Below the pieces are notes generated by a model. It saw only the letters and a program-made list of their open reading frames with translations, was not told the origin of the DNA and ran no database searches. The position numbers were made by a program, and so were the translations under genes. DNA of 64,000 bases, taken from positions 5,022,001-5,086,000 of the forward strand of contig OV277867.1 in the NCBI GenBank assembly GCA_922989275.2, given 5' to 3'. Position 1 is the first letter of the stretch; each line of letters opens with the position of its first letter. Of this stretch, positions 41,351 to 52,200 are shown in pieces. The DNA comes from Gari tellinella (taxonomy: Eukaryota > Mollusca > Bivalvia > Cardiida > Psammobiidae).

Positions 41351-42622
41351 GCATATACAGGATAAAGGCCTAAGCCTGTGACTCCCGCTCATGTCTTCTT
41401 TGAATCGTCGCATGCGTGGGGCGAGTGTTATATTGTGTGTCTCTCATATAATTGTCAATCTTGTCCTTGAACCTATTTACATCTTTGGCACTAAACACCC
41501 AGTCTGGCAAGGCATTCCACCCATTCACCACACGTAGACCGAATGAATGCTTCCTGATGTTTAATCGCACGTGTCTCTTTGCCAGTTTCATCGCATGACC
41601 CCTGGTTCTTGTTTCGTGGGGTTGTGGTAGTAAGGCCTCCTTATTTATCCTGTCTCTGCCAGTGAGGATCTTAAACACCTGGATCGTGCCCCCTATCTCA
41701 TGCCTGTAGTACAATGATGGCAGGTTTAATCTTTCGAGTCTCTCTTCATAAGGAAGGTCTCTTAGGTATTTGCAGAGCTTTGTTGCTCGCCGCTGCACAT
41801 TCTCAAGTTTGTCCATGTCTCCCGAGAATTGGTGTATCCTGGGAGCATTTCCGTACTCCAGGATAGGCCTGACTAGTGTTGTAAATAGCCGCTTGATGAT
41901 AGTCTTTTCTCTGCTTACAAATGTGCGCTTGATGATGCCGATGACTCTATTTGCCTTATTGGCCGCTTGGCTTACGTGCTGGTGGAATGTCAACTTACTG
42001 TCAACGTGTAGGCCTAGACCTTTCTCAAGTTTGGTTTCTTCAAGTTGTCTGAGGTGCCCATCATTGTCACTCATCTGGTATGAGTGGTTAGGGTTGTTAT
42101 GACCCAAATGCATAACACTACATTTATTGGTGTTGAATTGTATCTGCCACTTGTCTGACCAGGCTGACAGTCGCTCAATGTCCTCTTGGAGCTAAGTTCT
42201 GTCTTTCACTGTCGATACCCCCCCAGACAGCTTGGTATCATCCGCAAATATCCTGGTGACACTGGTTACGGCATCGGGTAGGTCGTTGATAAACACGACG
42301 AAAAGGACTGGACCCAACACACTACCCTGAGGGATGCCACTGGTGATATCGGACCATCCCGAGGTGTGACCGTTTAGTGAGACTCTCTGTGACCGTCCGT
42401 GGAGGAAACTTTTTATTTAGGTTCCTATCTGACCCTTAATACTATAACTGTTTAGTTTACTTGTAAGCCTTTCATGTGGGACCGTATCAAACGCCTGTTT
42501 GAAATCAAGGTATAGATAGTGTCTAGTGGCTCGCCCCTGTCTAGTGCGTCTGTCCATGCACTCATCGAGGCACACAAGCAGTTGTGTCATGCATAAACTC
42601 CCTGGCACAAAACCATGTTCAG

Positions 42623-42876
42623 CAGGCCTGCCATAAGTTGATAAAAAATCCTAAGATTTCAACTTTTTCCATTTTTCAAGCCCGATTTTCCTGATTATAC
42701 CTCTAACCCATAGTCTGTTTCTAGTTTTTTAGACACGTGATGCTTAAATCAGGTTGAAAGTAAAGCAGAATGCGCCTTAAGGCGCATTCTGCTTTACTTT
42801 CAGCCTGTTTTAAGTTTACATCTGTTGGAATAAAAATCCGAATATTTCGGAAAAATCCGGAGAAATGGCAGCCCTG
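42623..42876. mobile_element. hAT-like MITE family E, copy 3, inside the LINE
   Basis: CAGGCCTGCCATAAGTTG to ATGGCAGCCCTG with a type II core. The flanks ATGTTCAG (42615-42622) and ATGTTGTT (42877-42884) are a worn 8-bp target duplication: the RT frame (…D-E-Q-H then G-F-V-P-G-S) is restored when element plus one flank copy are removed. Confidence 0.85.
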
Positions 42877-43276
42877 ATGTTGTTCATCACAAAAAAGTTC
42901 ATTATCTGTCATATGGGCCATCACTGCTTTTCTAATAATGGATTCCAGGATCTTGCAAAGAACTGAAGTCAGGCTGACTGGTCTGTAATTGCCTGGTGAA
43001 CCCATATCTCCCTTTTTAAAGATTGGCGTGACTTGGCCCTGTTTCCATTGAAATGGTAACTCTCCTGACTCCAATGATTTGGAAAATATAATCCTTAAAG
43101 GCGTTGCAATGCATGGAGCTATTTCCTTCAGGACCCTTAGATGAAAGCCGTCTGGTCCTGCAGACTTGCTGACTTTCAAGCTATGTAGCTGTTTTAATAT
43201 GATATAGAATGCCATCCTCAGATATACTCAGACCTGTCAACTCTGCTCGTAAACACACTGCAAAAGAATTTATTTA

Positions 43277-44620
43277 AGGTAGTGACTTGGGGTACGTGAC
43301 CGTACCTCTAATATTTGAAATTAGCGGTACGGTCACGTACCCCTAGCGAGCCCTGTGAGGGTTGACTAGGGGTACGTGAGTCCAAAACACTATATATGTA
43401 AACGTATATATGAAGTGCTATTGATTATGTAGTTTTCCTACTTAATTATGTGTCTGGTTGCTACCATATATCTATCAGGGAAACCAAACTTTCGAAATTG
43501 CAAAAAATCATTTATTCGAAATGTTTAAGTCTACCACCTTCCCCCACACTGAAAGTTATAATAACCCATAAGAGCTAGTCTGACCCATAGAGGTCCGGAG
43601 TTTGACTCTTGCCAAACTCCTGGTCCCTATGGTTTGACCTTTCAGTGCATTTTCAATAACCATGTTACCACTGCCATATTGAATATATTGTATTTTGATC
43701 ACATGCTGTTACACTCTGTTGTAAACTGTGACTAATAAAAGATATGTTCTGTTCTGTTCTGTTCTGTAGCAACACTTTATTGTGTCTGCAGATACGTTAA
43801 TATCGATGCTAATGTTAATTATATCTCATTTCAACCTTTTATTCTGACTGTTTAACGCATAAAAGCAAAGAAACTTCATTAAAAAAAATTCCAATCGGCA
43901 TTTTTTTCCACGGCCGCGAAAACTATATAGATCTACCTATGAATAAAGAACGTTCACACATTTTTACAAACATCTTGGAGGAATTATGCTTCCTCCATGC
44001 AAACATGTATTAATATCCAATGCTTTGTTTAGAATAATTGCACTGTTTAATTGCGATCATGCAATTGTCAAACGTGTTTTTCGAGTTGATTGTGTAGGTC
44101 ATTAACCAACATGTTTCGATACTTGATGAGAGCCGAAGCTTCGATAGTTTTCATTTTCTCAGATCTACCACTTTATTTTCAAAGCTAAGTTAGGAAGCTA
44201 CACCAGCAGTAATTTTCAACAAACTTATTATATAAAGTTACCTTTGAATCAAATTTTTAAGAAAAAAACTTAACATTGGTCACGGATTTGCAGATATCGG
44301 GCGTATCTGGCGATAATTAACCCTATACATGTATGCGGAATACATCTATTCTCATCGCTGCCGTGAGAACAAGTTGGGTCGGGAATATTTATCGAAGTTT
44401 CTTTGTTTTTCTCCAATAAATATCCACAAGTAAAGGTAGAAATGAGAGATTATTAATATTAGCATCAAAAAACGTATCTGCAGGCAAAATAATGTGTTGC
44501 TACATAGTTTAAACGACTCACGTACCCCTAGTCAACCCTCACAGGGCTCGCTAGGGGTACGTGACCGTACCGATAATTTCAAATATTAGAGGTACGGTCA
44601 CGTACCCCTAGTCACTACCT
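43277..44620. mobile_element. 1.34-kb DNA element V with near-identical 106-bp inverted ends
   Basis: The ends start AGGTAGTGACTTGGGGTACG. Over 106 bp the two ends differ at only about two positions. Each end itself contains a perfect 18-bp hairpin (GGGGTACGTGACCGTACC and mirror). It is flanked by TTATTTA on both sides (7 bp). The interior has no transposase frame, so it is non-autonomous. It interrupts the LINE reading frame. Confidence 0.85.
43560..43767 (+). mobile_element. Possible LINE 3' tail inside element V
   Basis: Ends in GACTAATAAAAGATATGTTC and a (GTTCT)n run with four units, as in LINEs with microsatellite tails. The upstream part has no open frame. Confidence 0.4.
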
Positions 44621-44799
44621 TTATTTAACAGTTCCAGCTTTTGGCATCATCTTCACTATACACAGTCCCGTCACTATCTTTAAGATCACTCACTCCGCTT
44701 TTGACTGTAAGTTTCGAGTTTTTATATTTCCAAAATGCCTTTGGGTTAGTCTATCTATCTTCCATTTAGTTAAACCCTTTGCAGGGACTTAAACTGTTG

Positions 44800-45670
44800 C
44801 GCGTCAACCGCCAAGACTGTTAAAAGAGTAAAATAATAAGAATAAAAGAAAGAAGAGAATGTGTTAAAAACAGGTTAAAACAGGGCAGGTGTGATTAAGG
44901 GGAGATGTGTTCAATCTGGCTTACAGCCTGATTGAACTGGGGACCAGACAGGGTGACAATGTCTGCTGGCAGGACATTCCAATGGACCACTGTTCTAGGA
45001 AAGAAGGAGAATTTATGATAATCTGTTTTTGTTTGAATAATTTGGAATGCCTGAGGATGAGAGGAGTGCGAGAGTCGCTGGGGAGGGGTCACATATTTGG
45101 GAAGGGGAATGGCAACCTGGTCATGCAGGATGTTATGGAACATGACCAGGCGCTGATCTATGCGTCTGAGATCTAGCCGTCTCCACTTTAAAGAAGTTAG
45201 CATGTCAGTGACAGAAGAGGTGCGCCCGTAGTCCCTTTTGGCCCAGCGGGCGGCCCTCCTCTGTACTGACTCTATCTGGTCTATGAGAGTTCCGGAGTGA
45301 GGAGACCAGACAGACGAACAATACTCCAGCTGCGGCCTCACCAGTGTCTTGTATGCCATTGATTTTAGCTCTTCTGAGTGTACCTTGATGTTTCTTCGTA
45401 AAAAGCCAAGAGTTTGATTTGCCTTTGTTGTAGTACTATTTATATGTGAGTGCCATGAAAGGTCATTTGAGATGGTTACACCCAGGTATTTGGCGGTGTT
45501 GACAGAGTCTAAAGTTATGTTATGCAGGGTGTATTTTGTGGGAATGGGGTGTCTTGCGTTTTGTGATGTGAAGTACTTGGCATTTAGAAGGATTAAAAGC
45601 CATATCCCATTTAGACTCCCATAGTTCGAGTCTTTGTCTCTTTAGCAAAATCTTCTTCAAATTTTTGTCT
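44800..45670 (-). mobile_element. Second LINE fragment (RT thumb and C-terminus)
   Basis: Minus-strand frame 44895-45359 encodes T-L-V-R-P-Q-L-E-Y-C-S-S-V-W and V-Q-R-R-A-A-R-W, and ends in a stop at 44895. Upstream, through a frameshift near 45560, come W-D-M-A-F-N-P-S-K-C and T-A-K-Y-L-G-V-T-I-S, typical of the CR1/Jockey thumb. It differs clearly in sequence from the LINE at 41366-44770, so it is another family. Truncated at its 5' side by a family O MITE. Confidence 0.8.
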
Positions 45671-45685
45671 TGCCTCTCTTGTGTG

Positions 45686-45820
45686 GTTTTACTGTCACCT
45701 TGCTTTAAGCACGGAATTATACAGTGTATAATTCTGTGCTTTAAGCAGTCACCGATGTCGTCAATTATTTATACCTAATAATTAACATATTTTAGTGATC
45801 GTAATAGACAGGTTTTATTG
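45686..45820. mobile_element. MITE family O, copy 7 (one end lost)
   Basis: Type II core with a divergent tip (GCACGGAATTATACAGTGTATAATTC) and right end TTTTAGTGATCGTAATAGAC, GGTTTTATTGTA. It ends about 170 bp upstream of the ACSS3 start codon. Confidence 0.65.
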
Positions 45821-45991
45821 TATATTTGAGGCAGAATACTGTCAAGTTATACATTAACTACTATAAAGTGATAAACCAATCATACAAATGTTTGAATAAA
45901 TGTTTGGTAGAGAACGAAGAAAAATGTCCTTTTCAGTCATTCCGGTAATTTTGTTCGTTTCGGTATTATCCCAGCCGGTTGTAACTGCGAT

Positions 45992-46278
45992 ATGTCAACA
46001 ATGGAGTTTGCAAAAGTTTTAGCCAGAAAATCTTGCGTTTTTCAGAAATTGACAGCTCGACATTTTCACGCATCGATTGCTAATTGTTTGCGAGTTAGTG
46101 GGTGTTGCAGTTTACATGACGCAAGTGCCGCAGACCGACGCGTTGGTGATTATAATGAGGTGTTTAAAAGGTCGGTGGAGAACCCCGAGGATTTCTGGGC
46201 AGAGCAGGCTGAACAGCTGATTTGGGATAAGAAATGGACAAAAGTTTTAGACAATTCACGTCCACCTTTCTCAAAGTG
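45992..46278 (+). CDS. ACSS3: ACSS3 exon 1: targeting peptide and N-terminal domain
   Basis: Start at ATG 45992 or the in-frame ATG at 46001. The first 40 residues ([11 protein letters not shown], then T-A-R-H-F-H-A-S) are basic and lack acidic residues apart from one Glu, as expected for a mitochondrial presequence. Then comes [16 protein letters not shown], the start of the ACS N-terminal (ACAS_N) domain, and W-D-K-K-W-T-K-V-L. Donor GTAAAT splits the Trp codon (TG|G) with exon 2. The 166 bp between the MITE at 45820 and the start would hold the 5' UTR and perhaps the promoter. Confidence 0.92.
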
Positions 46279-49200
46279 GTAAATATTTGAAAAATGAGAG
46301 TATATATCTGATTGCAAATTTGCAATCTGCTTTACCCTCATTTGCATGACGTTATCTATAGATGCTTCTTAATTGCCAATTTGCAAAGGCTGACAGCTAT
46401 TTTCTTAATTGCCAATTTGCAAAGGCTGACGGCTATTTTCTTAAAGGGAAATGGACAGCTGGTGATAAATATCTTTTAAATGAAAGATATTGAGAAAAAA
46501 ATCGCCTTCTGCCTTTGAAATTTTGAAAAATAATAAAAAATGAAGTAGTTAGAGCCGTTTAAACTTTGTGATATATGACTGTGCAAGCGACCATGGGGGC
46601 CGCCATTTTGTTTACCTGTGTGACGTAACTAAGGCCTTCCGCGACCTTCCGGTTAAAGCGAGACTAACCAGGAATGCCGTAGAGTGCGCGGAATTTACAT
46701 CGATAACATTAATAAACTGAAATACTGAGAAAAATTGGACATGTGGAGGAAGGTAAAAACACTTTAGAACTTCAGTGTTACGATTTCGATCCTAAATTAT
46801 CAGAGAATGTAATATTAGAAGACAGAGACTACGACGGGTCGGGCGAAGAGAAAGCGCATTCGCGGGACGAATTTGCGACTGCAATACTTGTGTTTAAATG
46901 CCTACAAAGGAGGTTAATTTTTTATAAAAATACTTGCTGCAGAACAAATGAAATGACGATTGGGTGTCTTGGTGACAATGAGTGCATAGCAGAACCATCA
47001 AAATTTCGAGCTATTAGTGCTTAATCCAGCCATACTTGAGGTAGCGTATATCAGGCAAATCTCATAGGACACCGGAATCGGGCACGGATACTCTTGATAA
47101 TATTTGCATACTGGTTGTGAATAAAGGCATCGAAGCCCTGTGACTTTCGAAAAAAGTTTCTCTGATATATTTAGTCTTATCTGTTAATATTTCCGTAAAT
47201 ATTAATCATAAACATCGGCTCCAGGATATCTTCGTTTTTTACGGGGCTACGACTAAAACACGAGCAGATAAAGACGATATTTACATGTGCCGATTTTTAT
47301 AACATCCAGTCAGAGACAGTGTATAGCCATATGGCTATACACTGTCTCTGCACCCAGTACAAAACGGATGAGATATTACGTTTTTATTTAATAAAATAAG
47401 GGGGATCAAATTATTTTTCTGGTCTGTTATGAACTTTCCGTGACGTTTAACATCGGTTCTGCTCCTCAATCGGACATACATTTTTAGAAAATAGACCATT
47501 TATTCTCGGTATCGCAACATCCGGGAACTTTCGTACATCCAGGTCTCAATCACAGAGTTTCTCAATATCTCATTTGGATCCAAACTGTTGCTGACCTTTA
47601 AGTACAGTCAGTTTTGATTCCGATCTGGGTCCTAACTGTTTGTCAGTCTCTCGTACGGATCAAAGTTTCTTCAATGAGCTTTTCAATACATTCAAACCCT
47701 AGTTTGGATTTTCAATCACAGAGTTTCTCAATATCTCAGTTGGATCCAAACTGTTGCTGAACTTTTTGCACAGTCATTGACATGACAAATGTGGAATATC
47801 AATTTATCATCTAGCAATTGAGACTGGCAATGTCTGATTAAGATCCAAACTGATTAATTGTCTGCTGAACAAAGTATTTGATATTATGATCTGGGTCAAA
47901 ACTGAACGCTCTAGATAACGTGACCCTAGTGCTCATTTATTGTATTAATGTCGTTTTTTACTTATCGTTATATATCTTGAGCTTATATAAAGATCTATGA
48001 ACATCATAATCGAAACAGATTCAGGACATATTTCAGCAGGCGGCTTTGATCTAGATCGCATTTTATGCTGACATTCATCATCAACCACTAATCAATTAAG
48101 CTGCCTTGCAAATTGTACGATATGGACCGGAAATGTTTATACACATTCCCTTTCTGCCTAAGACCCCCTCTGTGAAGAAGCTTTAGGCCTGCAGGGCATA
48201 AAGATCCATATTACGTAATCTAATTAGCCGCACTTGTCAAACAGGGTTGTGATTTTAAACACAGGCTAGCTAGTTGGCTACTTAAATATGCGATTACACG
48301 CCACGAGCCTTTTACCCTTTACCCCATAGCCTGTTTCTACTTCTGAAAATATGTGACCACTTAAAACAGGTTGAAAATACTTTCAGCCTGCTTTAAGCTT
48401 TTATCTGCTAAAATATAGAAAATATTTCTTATGATTTTTATTTGTGACAGTATGATATTGAAACTATTTTCTTCAGTATATGAAGGAATTAATTAAAGGC
48501 GTTAAAAGGCGTATTAATGGGGGAAAGGGTTACATCAAAACAAAAAAGCCAAGATCTTTAAAAAAAAAAAAGAAGAAAAAAAGAAGATTGGACACTTCTA
48601 GCTCTTGTGGTTTTGTATAGATCTAGATGTGTATGCTGCTTTTTTAAAAAGGTTAGAGTCTACCATAAAACTCAAATTTAAATTAAAATTCATTTAGGCC
48701 TATCTAAAAGTTGTTTGAATTTTTTTCTACAGAAATGACGAGTGTAAAACTACACCCAGAAATAAGAACGATAAAACTAGATCCAATCAAAATCGGTTTT
48801 GGACTCAAGTAAGATCGCTCTATCAGATCGGGATCTAGAGAATCGCGATGATTAAATTAAGAAAGAAAAAACCGATCTAGATCTGCCCGTACAATATGTA
48901 GATCTAGTAATGAGACTTTTTTCATTAAGAATTTCTGTAGGGTTGAATTCCTAAAGCGAGACGAACCAGCTAGAAAATGCTGATTTGTAAACGAGTTGGT
49001 AGATCTAAGCCAGTTCAACATTTAGGTCTAGATCAGCACAATATCGCACTGATTATCAGATTTTTTTTTATTGTAGATCTAGATCTAATAATTATAAGCA
49101 TCAATCAAGGTAATATGGATGTCGCCATACTCTACTGTTAGCCATTTCGCAGGATTGTTTTCCCAGATTCTATAGCTAGGAATTGGAACGGACATTTCTC

Positions 49201-52200
49201 TAAGCCGATTAACGATAGTAGCTTCTGATCGTATCTGGATCTACACGACCTTTCAAGTTCATCATAATCAATATGAATATACCATCTATCTATTATCTTT
49301 TTTTTAACTGTATGCGACCTTGAATTAAGCTTGCCGTTACATTTACTGACGAAGTGTGAAATGTCCGTCCAAGTTACAGCGGTTGAGTGAAAGAGCCAAT
49401 CAGCGTTTAGGCCTTTGTGACGTCACAAAATGGATAAAAATCGAGGGTTCCGAATGATAGCTTTGCCAATATGGCGGCGCCCGTTCCAATTAGCGATAGC
49501 TTACCTGTATGCAGTAAATCGATCTTTTTCGTACCTTATCGATGAGTAATAATTGCAGGACCTTCATGAATGTTGCTTTTAGGATAAAATCTAGGATCTA
49601 AGACCATATTGTCATCAGCTGTCCGTTTTCCTTTAATTGCCAATTTGCAAAGGCTGACAGGCACTCCATCAACAATATCCAATCCCTATAGTATACTATG
49701 ACTACTCATTACAATCATCTATGATCTAGAAGAGACGATTCAAATGATTCAAACAATTGTCATTGTGGAGGTATAGCCTTAACTCTTTGATTGACCCTAG
49801 TCACGCATATATGCATCATTTGCCAACAGCGTACATTCAATTGTTGTCACGTGACACATGATCTTGCGAAATCCCACAACCTCCGTGAGAACTCCGACTC
49901 TTGCCTATTCAACTCCATTGAGTTGCGATTCCGTGTATGTATAATTCCGTGATTTACTCATTCATCCTGAAATTTCAAATGTAAATGTCCAGTTTCCAAT
50001 TAAGTCTATGTCCAAGCCTAGAAGGCTCCAGATAAGAGGGAGTAAACTAAACAAATCCTACATTTTCTCACTCATTTTAGCACCAAATCCTATGGTGTAA
50101 CACTGTAACTACTCATTAGAATCGTCTCGAAGAGACAATTCTAATGAGTAGTGACACCATCGGGTTTAAATCAGAAATAAAGATTTTAGTTTTTGAAAAA
50201 CTCCCCTTATCTGGAGCCCTGCTATGTCCATTTTTGGGTTCATTTAGGGATGATTAAAATTACAATTCATTGCCAATTAGAAACAGTGCAGACCCTGATC
50301 AGATGCCTACTTCAAGGGCCCTTAGATGATAGATCTTGGTCTACACAGTTTGCAAAGGACAAGGGTACTGTTTATTGGAACACGGTTTGTGAAGGACTTG
50401 TATACAAGTCACTCTAGAGCATGAGTTCACTGAGTTAACCCATTAATTACCACATAGACTGTTTCTACAGCGTTTTTTTTCCTTCTTTGAACGGTACCGG
50501 GGAACGGACCCGTTCCCAATTGGAGACGGACCCTTCCCAATCAAAAGAAATCAATTATCGGACCTGTTCCCAATCAAAATAAACATATTTGCCAATTATC
50601 AATTACATTTTCCCTTTAAATCATAGCAAACCATCCATATTCCAACTTATCTTTTGCTACAATGAATGTAAACAAAGTTACGCAACTCCATTGACATTTT
50701 TTGGAGTATGTATAAAACAATACCAGTGATTACGGCAGAATTTCGGAAACGGTCTGAGCCAAGATTTATACATGCCCCTTCATCGAGACTGGTTAATGTT
50801 GCGTGATCGCAAAATCCGCTGAAATTGATAAGAGTTTACAAACCCAGTCTGACTCTGTTTACCATCATTTATAAAATAGAAAACCTACAATTAAAGAGTA
50901 CTGCAATTAAAACAATCATGAGCCATAATTCAAAGTATTACAGAATTGTTTTAAACAAGACGATAATGAAAAACTTGAATCTAGAGCACTGCATGCCTTT
51001 AACACTCGCGAGCGTGATTGGCAGTATCCAGAGATAGATAAGATAAGATTTTGGATTTTACCAAGTCATCAACTCTGTCTCGGCCGCAACAGCGTCTACT
51101 GTGAGTAACACACACAGCGTATATTAGTTTCTACACCATGTTTACCATCATAAACAGTTCTAACGGTTTAGTAACTTAAATTCCCAATTTCTGCGTTGTC
51201 ATCATTTCAAAACTCATTTTTCCCAATTTGACTTGAAAAATTCCCAATCTGAGGGGTACCGGACCCGTTCCCAATTGGGTGAAAAAAAAACGCTGTTCTA
51301 ACATATTAAAGATAAGTGCATGACCACTTAAAGCAGGTTGAAAGTAAAGCAGAATGCACCTTAAGGCGCATTCTGCTTTACTTTCAGCCAGCTTCTAGCT
51401 ACCATCTGCTAGAATAAAGAAAATATTTCTTATGATACATATGAATTCATAACTGTATAAATTGGAACTAATTCTTTCAATGGAGGAATACATTAGAGGC
51501 GTAAAAAGGCGTATTTATGGTGTAATGGGTTAACCTTTGCCCTATTGCCTGTTTCTAGTTTTGTAGACAGGTAACCACTTAGAGCAAATTGAAAGTAAAG
51601 CAGAATGAGCATTTACTTTCAGCCTGCTCTAAGCTGCCATCTATGAGGATATGGAAAATATTTCTTAAGGTGCATATTCATGATGACTGTATAAATTTAC
51701 TTCAGTAGAGGAATATATTAAAGTCGTATTTACGGTGTCATAGGGAGGTTAAAGGAAAACGTTGTAAATGGTCTCAGAGTTTATTGAGTGTTTCTTCTGC
51801 AGGTTTGTTGGAGGCGAGCTGAATACCTGCTATAATGCTGTGGATAGACATGTTGACGAGGGAAATGGGGGACAAATTGCCATAATACACGACAGCCCAG
51901 TCAGCAAGGAGATCAGAAAAATCACCTATCATGAACTGTGGGAGAAAGTAAGACTGTTGTAGACGTTTGTACAGTCGAACTTAGATATCTCGAACTCGCT
52001 TAAATCGAACTATCCGATAGTTCGACACATGAACTGCATTATTTCATGCTCGGTTAGGTCGAACATACCCCTATTTCAAAGTTAAAACGTGGCTAAGCCA
52101 CAGTTTAACTTTGAAATAGGGGTATGTTCGATTAAACGAGTTCGAGATATCTAAGTTTGATTGTATTCTGTACCTAACCCATTACCCCTTAGCTTTTTAG

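Larger units (their letters stand above)
41366..44770 (-). mobile_element. CR1/Jockey-type LINE, truncated, with two later insertions
   Basis: Minus-strand reverse transcriptase ORF in pieces. Upstream of RT comes E-L-L-N-K-F-F-C-S-V-F (about 44625 and 43260), then S-A-G-P-D-G-F-H-L (about 43160), G-N-Y-R-P-V-S-L-T-S (about 42990), D-F-K-Q-A-F-D-T-V-P (42500) and S-G-I-P-Q-G-S-V-L-G-P (42340). The catalytic F-A-D-D is at 42237-42248, and a thumb/C-terminal segment (L-E-N-V-Q-R-R-A-T-K-L) runs to the stop at 41370. Two in-frame stops (42417-42419 and 42192-42194) and the insertions at 42623-42876 and 43277-44620 make it dead. No endonuclease domain remains. The RT order and motifs fit the CR1/Jockey group. 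Confidence 0.85.
46279..51802 (+). other. ACSS3 intron 1 (5.5 kb)
   Basis: Holds a 36-bp tandem duplication (46376-46445, ATTGCCAATTTGCAAAGGCTG twice, a third copy at 49636). Also a P2X7-like pseudogene (46743-47090), a 40-bp palindrome (47311-47350), a 164-bp-spaced direct repeat (47549-47612 and 47713-47776), MITE D6 (48309-48534), an AGATCTAG-rich block (48600-49260), a family F remnant at 49788, M1, D7 with element P, and D8. Confidence 0.7.

Noticed and set aside
42190..44770. A working reverse transcriptase
   Set aside because: Two in-frame stops, two insertions and absence of an endonuclease domain show it is dead.
45992..46282. ACSS1 or ACSS2 as the identity of the plus-strand gene
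   Set aside because: The block order and peptides such as [10 protein letters not shown] and [10 protein letters not shown] with the short spacing fit ACSS3; ACSS1/2 have different residues here as far as I recall.
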